Source of the DNA: Ophthalmolycus amberensis
Lineage: Eukaryota; Chordata; Actinopteri; Perciformes; Zoarcidae
Assembly (NCBI GenBank): GCA_024529925.1
Contig: JAFEUB010001575.1
Span: 26,417 to 90,416, forward strand
DNA: 64,000 nt
Direction: 5' to 3'
How positions within the stretch are numbered: the first letter of the stretch is position 1; every line of letters starts with the position of its first letter. The notes under the pieces are model-generated. The model saw nothing but the letters and a program-made list of their open reading frames with translations, ran no database searches and had not been told where the DNA came from. The position numbers and the translations under genes were made by a program. Positions 31,925 through 43,100 of the stretch are shown one piece after another.

Positions 31925-33818
31925 GTGCTTTTCAACAGTAGAGTCTCAGTAGAATCAGTGCTTTTCAACGGTAGTCTCAGTAGAATCAGTGCTTTTCAAC
32001 AGTAGAGTCTCAGTAGAATCAGTGCTTTTCAACAGTAGAGTCTCAGTATAATCAGTGATTTTCAACAGTAGAGTATCAGTAGAATCAGTGCTTTTCAACA
32101 GTAGAGTCTCAGTAGAATCAGTGATTTTCAACAGCAGAGTCTCAGTAGAATCAGTGCTTTTCAACAGTAGAGTCTCAGTATAATCAGTGCTTTTCAACAG
32201 TAGAGTCTCAGTAGAATCAGTGATTTTCAACAGTAGAGTCTCAGCAGAATCAGTGCTTTTCAACAGTAGAGTCTCAGTAGAATCAGTGATTTTCAACAGT
32301 AGAGTCTCAGTATAATCAGTGATTTTCCACAGTAGAGTATCAGTAGAATCAGTGCTTTTCAACAGTAGAGTCTCAGTAGAATCAGTGCTTTTCAACAGTA
32401 GAGTCTCAGTAGAATCAGTGCTTTTCAACAGGAGAGTCTCAGTAGAATCAGTGATTTTCAACAGTGGAGTCTCAGTAGAATCAGTGCTTTTCAACAGTAG
32501 AGTCTCAGTATAATCAGTGCTTTTCAACAGTAGAGTCTCAGTATAATCAGTGCTTTTCAACAGTAGAGTCTCAGTAGAATCAGTGATTTTCAACAGGAGA
32601 GTCTCAGTAGAATCAGTGATTTTCAACAGGAGAGTCTCAGTATAATCAGTGATTTTCAACAGTAGAGTCTCAGTAGAATCAGTGATTTTCAACAGTAGAG
32701 TCTCAGTATAATCAGTGATTTTCCACAGTAGAGTATCAGTAGAATCAGTGCTTTTCAACAGTAGAGTCTCAGTAGAATCAGTGCTTTTCAACAGTAGAGT
32801 CTCAGTATAATCAGTGATTTTCAACAGTAGAGTATCAGTAGAATCAGTGCTTTTCAACAGTAGAGTCTCAGTAGAATCAGTGATTTTCAACAGCAGAGTC
32901 TCAGTAGAATCAGTGCTTTTCAACAGTAGAGTCTCAGTATAATCAGTGCTTTTCAACAGTAGAGTCTCAGTAGAATCAGTGATTTTCAACAGTAGAGTCT
33001 CAGCAGAATCAGTGCTTTTCAACAGTAGAGTCTCAGTAGAATCAGTGATTTTCAACAGTAGAGTCTCAGTATAATCAGTGATTTTCCACAGTAGAGTATC
33101 AGTAGAATCAGTGCTTTTCAACAGTAGAGTCTCAGTAGAATCAGTGCTTTTCAACAGTAGAGTCTCAGTAGAATCAGTGCTTTTCAACAGGAGAGTCTCA
33201 GTAGAATCAGTGATTTTCAACAGTGGAGTCTCAGTAGAATCAGTGCTTTTCAACAGTAGAGTCTCAGTATAATCAGTGCTTTTCAACAGTAGAGTCTCAG
33301 TATAATCAGTGCTTTTCAACAGTAGAGTCTCAGTAGAATCAGTGATTTTCAACAGGAGAGTCTCAGTAGAATCAGTGATTTTCAACAGGAGAGTCTCAGT
33401 ATAATCAGTGATTTTCAACAGTAGAGTCTCAGTAGAATCAGTGATTTTCAACAGCAGTTCACAGTAGAGTCCTCAGTATAATCAGTGCTTTTCAACAGTA
33501 GAGTCTCAGTAGAAATCAGTGATTTTCAACAGGAGAGTCTCAGTAGAATCAGTGATTTTCAACAGGAGAGTCTCAGTATAATCAGTGATTTCAAACAGTA
33601 GAGTCTCAGTAGAATCAGTGATTTTCAACAGGAGAGTCTCAGTAGAATCAGTGATTTTCAACAGTGGAGTCTCAGTAGAATCAGTGATTTTCAACAGTAG
33701 AGTCTCAGTAGAATCAGTGATTTCAACAGTAGAGTCTCAGTAGAATCAGTGCTTTTCAACAGTAGAGTCTCAGTAGAATCACGCTTTTCAACAGTAAGAG
33801 TCTCTGTAGAATCAGTGA
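31925..33818. repeat. 33-bp minisatellite, left part of array split by a LINE
   Basis: Units of cagtagaatcagtgcttttc followed by aacagtagagtct. A 759-bp higher-order copy (23 x 33) is visible: the block at 32319-32513 recurs at 33078-33272. The 498-codon minus-strand frame is an artefact of a unit length divisible by three. Confidence 0.96.
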
Positions 33819-36023
33819 TTTCTCTCTAAGATCCTTGAGAAAGCAGTTTGCAAATCAGTTGTGTGACTTTCTGTGTAACAATAGTTTATTTGAGGATTTT
33901 CAGTCAGGATTTAGAAAGCATCATAGCACAGAGACAGCTCTGGTAAAAATAACTAATGACCTTCTAATCGCATCAGACAAAGGACTCGTCTCTGTTCTTG
34001 TCCTGTTAGACCTTAGTGCTGCGTTCGACACTATAGACCACTACATCCTGTTGCAGAGACTGGAACATTATATTGGCATCAAAGGAACCGCACTGAACTG
34101 GTTTGGATCCTATCTATCGGATCGATCTCAGTTTGTTTATGTAAATGATGAAGCCTCGATGAAGACCAACGTCAGTTATGGAGTTCCACAAGGTTCTGTG
34201 CTTGGACCAATCTTGTTCACCTTATATATGCTTCCTTTAGGCAATATTATCAGAAAACACTCTATAACCTTTCATTGTTATGCAGATGATACTCAATTAT
34301 ATATATCGATCAAACCAGACGAAACCAACCAGCTTGCTAAACTGCAAGCGTGTCTTAAGGACATAAAAACCTGGATGACCTGCAACTTCCTGATGTTAAA
34401 CTCAGACAAAACTGAAGTTATTCTACTAGGCCCAGAACACCTCCGAAATCAGTTATCTAATGATATAGTTTCTCTAGATGGCATTGCGCTGGCATCCAGC
34501 AGCACCGTCAAGAATCTTGGAGTTACCTTTGATCAGGATTTGTCTTTCAACTCTCAGATAAAACTTATTTCTAGGACTGCCTTTTTTCACCTACGTAATA
34601 TTTCAAACATCAGGCACATCCTATCTCAAAGCGATGCAGAGAAATGAGTTCATGCATTTGTTACCTCTAGACTAGATTATTGCAATTCCTTATTTTCAGG
34701 CTGCTCTAATAAATCTCTTAAATCTCTCCAGCTGATCCAGAATGCTGCAGCTCGTGTACTAATACGAACTAAGAGGAGAGATCATATTACTCCTGTATTA
34801 GCTTCTCTGCACTGGCTCCCTGTAAAATCTAGAATAGAATTTAAAATCCTTTTACTTACCTACAAAGCCCGAATTGGTCAGGCTCCATCATATCTTAAAG
34901 AGCTTATAGTACCATACTGCCCTACTAGAGAGCTGCGATCCAGTGATTCAGGGTTACTTGTGGTTCCTAGAGTCTTAAAAAGTAGGATGGGAGCCAGAGC
35001 CTTCAGTTATCAAGCTCCTCTTCTGTGGAACCAGCTTCCCGTTTCAGTCCGGGGGGCAGACACACTCACCACATTTAAGAGTAGGCTTAAGACTTTCCTC
35101 TTTGATAGTGCTTATAGTTAGGGCTGGCTCTGGCTTGCCTTGGACCGGCCCATGGACAAACTGGTATAGGCAAAAACTACAGGGGGACTTCCTACACTGA
35201 GCACCTCTCTCCTCCTCTTCTTCACCTCCGTCTGTATGCATTGATGTCCCATTAATGCTCATTACTAACTTTACTTCTTCCCCGGAGTATTTGTACACTG
35301 ATTCTCGCCTCATCAGGATGTACCGCAGTTTTATCTGGACACTGGTTCTTCAACCAGCCATGGCCCTGCTGACACCTACTACGATCTTCATTATTAACAT
35401 TATTAATCCTATTACCGATACCATTAATGCACAGTACTGATTTTGTCTCTTCCCCGGAGTCCTTGTGCTTCCTCTCCTCACAGGTTTCCATGGAGCATGG
35501 TTTCATCTGGACCCTGGTCCTTCCTCCTACCATGGCCCTGCTGACTCCAACTGCTAATATCACTTTTATTATTACTCACATTACTATTTCACATTACCGA
35601 TATCATTAATGCACATTATTGACCTGCTTCTTCACCAGAGTCTCTGTGCTTTCTCGCCTCACAGGTTCCTGTGTATCCGGGTTTACCTGGACCAGGTGTT
35701 GCCTCCTGTCGTGGTTGTGTCATACATTGAATGTGCTGTAATTACATTGAATGTGTTGTAATTCTCTATCCTGTTCTACACATGACATCATTGCACTTCT
35801 GTCCATCCTGGGAGAGGGATCCCTCCTCTATTGCTCTCCCACAGGTTTCTTCCTCTTTCCTCCCCGTTAAAGGGGTTTTTTGGGGAGTTTTTCCTGTTCT
35901 GATGTGAGGGTTCCGGGACAAGAGGATGTCAAATGTGTACATATTGTAAAGCCCTCTGAGGCAAATTTGTAATTTGTGATTTTGGGCTTTACAAAAATTA
36001 ATTGAATTGAATTGAATTGAATT
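33819..36023 (+). mobile_element. L2-clade LINE (5'-truncated) inside the 33-bp array
   Basis: RT ORF (33835-35121), long 3' UTR (including gggctttacaaaaattaat) and an (AATTG)n tail at 36000-36023. The array unit is cut after atcagtgatt and resumes with ttcaacagtag, so unit phase is kept across the insertion. A target duplication cannot be separated from the tail. Confidence 0.9.
33835..35121 (+). pseudogene. L2 reverse transcriptase with one nonsense codon
   Basis: Reads SGFRKHHSTETALVKITNDL, LLDLSAAFDTIDHYILLQRL, YGVPQGSVLGPILF and CYADDTQLYIS. A TGA at 34645-34647 replaces the Leu expected in the EKLVHAF-type motif, after which the same frame continues to KSRLKTFLFDSAYS and TAG at 35121. 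Only this one disabling change is seen in 429 codons. Confidence 0.88.
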
Positions 36024-36735
36024 TTCAACAGTAGAGTATCAGTAGAATCAGTGCTTTTCAACAGTAGAGTCTCAGTAGAATCAGTGCTTTTCAACAGTAG
36101 AGTCTCAGTAGAATCAGTGCTTTTCAACAGTAGAGTCTCAGTAGAATCAGTGATTTTCAACAGTAGAGTCTCAGTAGAATCAGTGCTTTTCAACAGTAGA
36201 GTCTCAGTAGAATCAGTGCTTTTCAACAGTAGAGTCTCAGGAGAGTCAGTGCTTTTCAACAGTAGAGTCTCAGTAGACTCAGTGATTTTCAACAGTAGAG
36301 TCTCAGTAGAATCAGTGCTTTTCAACAGTAGAGTCTCAGTAGAATCAGTGCTTTTCAACAGTAGAGTCTCAGTAGAGTCAGTGCTTTTCAACAGTAGAGT
36401 CTCAGTAGAATCAGTGCTTTTCAACAGTAGCGTCTCAGTAGAATCAGTGCTTTTCAACAGTAGAGTCTCAGTAGAATCAGTGCTTTTCAACAGTAGAGTC
36501 TCAGTAGAATCAGTGCTTTTCAACAGTAGAATCTCAGTAGAATCAGTGCTTTTCAACAGTAGAGTCTCAGTAGAATCAGTGCTTTTCAACAGTAGAGTCT
36601 CAGTAGACTCAGTGATTTTCAACAGTAGAGTCTCAGTAGAATCAGTGCTTTTCAACAGTAGTCTCAGTAGAATCAGTGATTTTCAACAGTAGAGTCTCAG
36701 TAGAATCAGTGCTTTTCAACAGTAGAGTCTCAGTA
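36024..36735. repeat. 33-bp minisatellite, right part of split array
   Basis: Same unit as 31925-33818, more homogeneous here. It ends about 280 bp before the MAP4K3 start codon. Confidence 0.95.
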
Positions 36736-36829
36736 GTGTTTATTTGTTATATCAACAAATAAACCTTTCAGCTCGTTTTAATCGTTGTATTAGTGTTATT
36801 CGTATGTAGCTTCTTTTAATTCCCACCTT

Positions 36830-37015
36830 ACCTGAAGGCATCTCCGGTCCTCCCCCTGGGCCAGTCTCTTCCGGTATGGAGTCAGTGCGCATGCGCCTCG
36901 TGTGTGGCAGGAAGAAGAAGAAGCCATGTTGTTAAAGTAGCAGTGAAGACCCTCTTTTAGTGCCGCTGAAGCTCCCAGTCTTCCGGACTCGGGTCGCTCA
37001 GAACATCCGGAGAAG
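36830..37015 (+). promoter_or_regulatory. MAP4K3 promoter and 5' leader (inferred)
   Basis: Contains a consensus ETS/GABPA site cttccggt (36868-36875), a palindromic NRF1 site gcgcatgcgc (36887-36896) and another cttccgg near 36980, all upstream of the ATG at 37016. ETS plus NRF1 without TATA is the usual layout of housekeeping promoters. The start of transcription is not determined. Confidence 0.6.
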
Positions 37016-37111
37016 ATGAGCTGCGGACCGGACGTTTCACGCAGAGACCCGCAGGAGGACTTCCAGCTGATCCAACGGGTCGGCAGCGGGACGTACGGTG
37101 ACGTGTACAAG
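37016..37111 (+). CDS. map4k3: MAP4K3 exon 1
   Basis: 32 codons, MSCGPDVSRRDPQEDFQLIQ then RVGSGTYGDVYK, ending in phase 0 at donor gtacgg. The start matches the known N-terminus of the family. Confidence 0.95.
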
Positions 37112-40100
37112 GTACGGACGGTGACGTCACAGCTACTGACAGCAACAAACAACAACAATGATGAATATCATCTAATGACATCACACGTCTATAACTGATA
37201 ACATTGTTTATTTATTTAAATTGTAAACACAGACATCAAAGAACAGTAATATCGTAATAAAATCAACCAGTGAAGAATAAATTATTTAGTCAAATAAAGG
37301 GGGGGGGGTCTCAGGACTCCTGTGTGCCAAAGCCACACTGAATAATATTTATCCGCCTAAAAGTTTGGCACAGCGTTGCGAACACCTGCGCAAAAAATAC
37401 ATGAGAACGTGCGGCCTGATCGGGAATAGTGTGCTATTTATTATTGTTAGCATTCCGGCGCCGCACGAGTGGCCGCCTTTTACAGTAGCTCCGCTCACTA
37501 CTAGCTTTCTTATATTATGTTACTTTTTGTTACTTCTTTTCGCTTCTTTTTTAGCTACCGTTCTTAATCGGTGCATTATGGCAGCTAGACACATCGAGCT
37601 TGTCGTGGTCTATCTGCTGTTTATTGCAATTTGCAGCTCCGTGTCTGGGGATCCAGCGTGCAGCCATGGTCTAGTCGTTTACGCTAGGGACCAGCTGTTA
37701 GCATTCCGGGACACGGCGGTGCTACCCGACGAGAGACCCGCTGTTCCCCGCGAGCTGAGGAGGAAGAAACGGGGATGCCGTGCGGGAGCGGAACGTCGCG
37801 CCAGGAGAAGACGCTACACACCCGCTCTCCCCTCCATCATCATGGGAAACGTGAGGTCTCTGCCCAACAAGATGGACGAGCTAGCGGCGCTAACTCGCCA
37901 TCAGAGGGAATACCGGGAGTCTAGCCTCATGGTGTTTACGGAGACGTGGCTAACCGAGCTAACTCCGGACACGCACGCTACTCTGGACGGGTTCCGCATC
38001 ATACGGGCGGACAGGACAACGGAGAGCGGTAAGAGGAAGGGAGGAGGCCTGGCAGTGTTTGTTAATGATAGATGGTGTAACTCTGGGCACATCACTGTTA
38101 AGGAGCAGACCTGCACAGCGGACATTGAACTGTTAGCGGTTAGCATGAGGCCACACTATCTGCCTAGGGAATTTTCACACGTTATTGTGGTGGCTGCGTA
38201 TATCCCCCCCTCTGCTGACGCGGAAGCGGCCTGTGACGTCATCCACTCGGCGACAAGCAGGCTGTTGACACAACACCCCAATGCCCTCCTCCTTCTCTCT
38301 GGGGACTTTAATCATGCCCCTCCAGTCCTCCACTCTGCCCACATTCACCCAGTATGTCAAATGCCACACCAGAGACAATAAAACACTGGACCTTCTTTAT
38401 GCCAACACCAAGGAGGCATACATATCATCACCTCTCCCTCCCCTGGGCAGATCTGACCACAACCTGGTGCACCTCCTGCCTGAGTACACAACTCTTGCAC
38501 AGAAGCAGCCAGCTGTGACCCGCACAGTTAGACGATGGACCGATGGAGCCGAGGAGGCTCTGAAGGACTGTTTTGAGACAACTGTGTGGGAGGTATTCAG
38601 TGATGCCCATGGGGAAGACATCGACGGTCTCACCGACTGCATCACGGACTATATTAACTTCTGTGTTGAGAACACCGTACCCACCAGGACTGTACGGTGT
38701 TTCTCAAATGGCAAACCCTGGATCTCTCCGGAGATAAAGGCCCTCCTCAAGGAGAAGAAGAGGGTTTTTAGATCTGGCAACAAAGAGGAGCTGAGGACTG
38801 TGCAGAGGGAGCTGAGGATGAAGATCAGGGAGGGGAAAGATATCTACAGGATGAAGATGGAGGACCAGCTGCAGCAGAATAACACCGTCGGGGTCTGGAA
38901 GGGCCTCAAGGCGATTTCTGGGTTCAAGGGGCCCAACCAACAGCCTGAGGGGGACCAAAAGTGGGTGAATGAGCTGAACTTATTTTTTAACAGATTTGAC
39001 CAGCCATCCACCCCTCCCCCCACCCAGTCCTCCCTGCTGCTGCAACCCCCATCATCTGCATCCCCTGTGGATTATTATCCCACCTCCCCCCTTCCCACAG
39101 CACTCGGCTCCCCTCCACACCTCTCATACTCAGCACGATACGACCAGCAACCCACCCCCACTCCAACACACAGCACCCCACCCCCCAGCGTGTCCCTCAA
39201 CCAAGTGAGGAAGGAACTGAGGAGGATCAAGGCGAGGAAGGCCACGGGTCCAGACGGCATCAGCTCAAGGCTCCTCAAATCCTGCGCAGACCAGCTGTGC
39301 GGGATAGCGGAGCACGTATTCAACTTGAGCTTGAGGCTGGGGAAAGTACCACAGCTATGGAAGACATCCTGCGTGGTACCGGTACCAAAGAACCCGCGGC
39401 CCAAGGACCTCAACAGCTACAGGCCGGTGGCGTTGACATCCCACCTGATGAAGACCCTGGAGAGGCTGGTCCTTGCCCATCTCCGCCCTCTGGTGAGTTC
39501 ATCCCTGGACCCACTTCAGTTCGCCTACCAGTCCGGCATCGGGGTGGATGACGCCGTCATCTTCCTGCTGCAGAGATGCCTCTCTCACCTGGAAAAGGCT
39601 GGAAGCACTGTGAGAGTCATGTTCTACGACTTCTCCAGTGCCTTCAACACCATCCAGCCTTTGCTTCTGAGGGACAAGCTGGAGCAGACCGGGGTGGACC
39701 ACCACCTCACTGCATGGATCCTGGACTACCTCACCAACCGTCCACAGTATGTGCGGATACGGGAGTGTGAGTCAGATCGGGTGTCCTGCAGCACAGGGGC
39801 CCCACAGGGAACCGTTCTGGCTCCATTCCTCTTCTCCATTTACACCTCGGACTTCAAACACAACTCTGCAAACTGCCACCTGCAAAAGTTCTCTGACGAC
39901 TCTGCAATCGTCGGCCTCATCTCCGCCGATGATGACAGAGAATACAGGGAACTAAACCAGGACTTTTTAGGATGGTGCCAGCGGAACCGCCTCCACATCA
40001 ACTCCAGCAAGACCAAGGAGCTGGTGGTGGACTTCCGCCGGGGCAAACGCCCTCCTCCGACACCGGTGAGCATCCAGGGACTGGACATTGAGGTCGTGAA

Positions 40101-43100
40101 GTCGTATAAGTACCTGGGTGTTCACTTGAACAATAAACTGGACTGGACTGACCACGCTCACGCTTTTTATAAAAAAGGACAGAGCAGACTCTTTCTGCTG
40201 AGGAGACTGAGGTCTTTTGGGGTGCAGGGAGCACTCCTGAAGACCTTCTTCGACTCCGTGGTGGCATCAGCCATCTTCTATGGAGTGGTCTTCTGGAGCA
40301 GCAGCATCGCGACAGCTGACAGGAGGAGACTGGACAAACTGGTGAGGAAGGCCAGCAGCGTGCTGGGGTGTCCACTGGATACTGTGGAGGTGGTGGGAGA
40401 CAGGAGGATGATGGCGAAGCTCTCATCCCTGATGAGCCACGCCTCCCACCCCATGCAGGACACTCTGGCAGCTCTGCACAGCTCCATCAGTCACCGGCTG
40501 ATTCACCCCCGGTGTCTGAGGGAGAGGTACCGCAAGTCCTTTCTCCCCGCTGCTGTCAGGTTGCACAACAAACTGCTCTCGGTGGACCACTAACACACTG
40601 AACACTTGAACACTTTAATCACTTTAATCACTTAATCACTTTAATTCATTCACCTGGTGCAATATCCAATACGTTTAAGTATTCTCTTATATTTTTTATT
40701 CCGTCTGTATATTCTGTATATGCTGGTATATTTAATTTTTTATATTTAATACTCTTCTTTACTGTCCTATTTTATTACTGTTTTACTGTTTACTGTTAAG
40801 TTTAGTTATATTACTTGATTTTTATCTTTTATTTTTATTTACTGTGAGCAATGCTGCTGTAATCCTGCAATTTCCCCACTGAGGGACTAATAAAGGATTA
40901 TCTTATCTTATCTTATCTTATCTATTTATTTTCTAGAGAGATTCGCCCAGCGGTTTCCCCGAAAATCACAATTAAACGGAGCAAACTGTCTCCATTCACT
41001 TGAATGGGGTTTCGGCGTGAAGAGAGCTAAAAAACACTTAACTTTGGGCCCATATTGACGAGCCGTACATTAACGTAGAAACATGATTCAAAGTTTAAAA
41101 CGTAGACAGAACGCTGCACTTTATTGAGCCAAAGGGACATTTTCATAGCTAGCACAGTTTCCATGAAGTCACAGATTAAGTTTCAGGAGAATGTTGTGTC
41201 TGTTTCAGATGTTATAATGGGTGTGTATTTTATAACGGGTGTGTATTTTATAATGGGTGTGTATTTTATAACGGGTGTGTATTTTATAATGGGTGTGTAT
41301 TTTATAACTGGTGTGTATTTTATAATGGGTGTGTATGTTATAACGGGTGTGTATTTTATAACGGGTGTGTATTTTATAACGGGTGTGTATGTTATAACGG
41401 GTGTGTATGTTATAACGGGTGTGTATGTTATAACGGGTGTGTATGTTATAACGGGTGTGCATTTTATAACGGGTGTGCATTTTATAACTGGTGTGTATTT
41501 TATAACTGGTGTGTATTTTATAACTGGGTGTGTATGTTATAACTGGGTGTGTATGTTATAACGGGTGTGTATTTTATAACGGGTGTGTATTTTATAACGG
41601 GTGTGTATGTTATAACGGGTGTGTATGTTATAACGGGTGTGTATGTTATAACGGGTGTGTATGTTATAACGGGTGTGCATTTTATAACGGGTGTGTATGT
41701 TATAACGGGTGTGTATGTTATAACGGGTGTGTATGTTATAATGGGTGTGTATTTTATAACGGGTGTGTATTGCGCGGCTCGTTAAGAGCTACAGTGAGAG
41801 CACAACCGTCAGAGTGGAGCAGAGCAGGAAAATCTTCTGTGATTGAACAAATCAACAACTGGATGTGCCAGAATTTTCTTCAATTAAACAAAGATAAAAC
41901 AGAAGTAATTGTTTTTGGTACCAAGGACGAACAATTGAAAATCACCGCTCAGCTTCAGTCACTGATGTTAAAACCCACAAACCAAGCCAGAAATCTAGGT
42001 GTAGTTATGGATTCAGACCTCAACCTGAACAGCCATATCAAGACAATTACAAAATCAGCCTATTATCACCTGAAGAATATATCAAGGATTAGAGGACTTA
42101 TGTCTCAACAGGATTTGGAAAAACTTGTCCACGCATTTACCTTCAGCAGACTGGACTACTGTAACGGTGTGTTTACAGGTCTGTGTAAAAAGTCCGTCAG
42201 AAAGCTGCAGCTGATTCAGAACGCTGCAGCTCGAGTCCTCACTAAGACCAGGAGGGTGGATCACATCACTCCAGTTCTGATGTCTTTGCACTGGCTTCCT
42301 GTCCAACAAAGAATTGACTTTAAAATCCTGCTGTTGGTTTACAAAGCACTGAATGGTTTTGGGCCAAAATACATCTCTGATCTGCTGCTACCTTATGAAC
42401 CATCCCGACCCCTCAGGTCGTCTGGGACCGGTCTACTTTCTGTTCCCAGAGTCAGAACTAAACATGGAGAAGCAGCGTTCAGTGTTTCTGCTCCACATAT
42501 CTGGAACAAAGTCCCAGAAAGCTGCAGGTCTGCTGAGACCCTCAGCTCATTTAAATCAAGATTGAAGACCTTTCTGTTTGCTGCTGCCTTTAATTGAACC
42601 ACATTCAATTAATATATTAATCAATTTCCTGCATTTCTGCATTTTACTACTGAATTTTATTTCTTACACTGTTTCTTTAATTGTTTTTAAATCTCCTTTT
42701 CTTTTGCCTTATGTTTTGATGCTTTTAATGGTTTTATGTGAAGCACTTTGAGTTACCTTGTTGTTGAAATGTGCTATACAAATAAATGCCTTGCCTTGCC
42801 TTGTGATTTTTCCAAACAAATTGCTCCAGCTCCCACAATTTTTACTCTTTATTCACCATTTTTCCCCAAAAGCTTGGAAATGTTGTGCTGGTCGCAGTAA
42901 AGTGTCTGTGGAATCCAACAGACTTACACATTTGGCTCAAAGAGCCTCAGAGCGACATGAACTCCAACCAACTGCTCCATTAGACTCCATGTTAAATCTC
43001 ACCACTCATTTCTCAAAGAAAGCAGACGGTACCAGTTTTGTCTATTGCTCTGCAGCTCACATTATTAACACCACAAACATAAAAAACACATCAGCGCGTT

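Larger units (their letters stand above)
37443..40921 (+). mobile_element. Near-full-length Rex1-like (CR1-group) LINE with 9-bp target duplication
   Basis: CTATTTATT occurs directly before (37434-37442) and directly after (40922-40930). The 3' end is ctgagggactaataaagg plus a TATCT-type tail. The element has a 5' leader of about 135 bp, an AP-endonuclease region and a reverse transcriptase, so it is close to complete. Clade assignment is from the RT motifs (FYDFSSAFNT, LTNRPQYVRI, FSDDSAIVGLIS) and tail type, and is tentative. Confidence 0.9.

Noticed and set aside
31955..33451. 498-codon frame of Lys-Ser-Thr-Asp-Ser-Thr-Glu-Thr repeats
   Set aside because: 33-bp minisatellite, unit divisible by three; no flanking gene structure.
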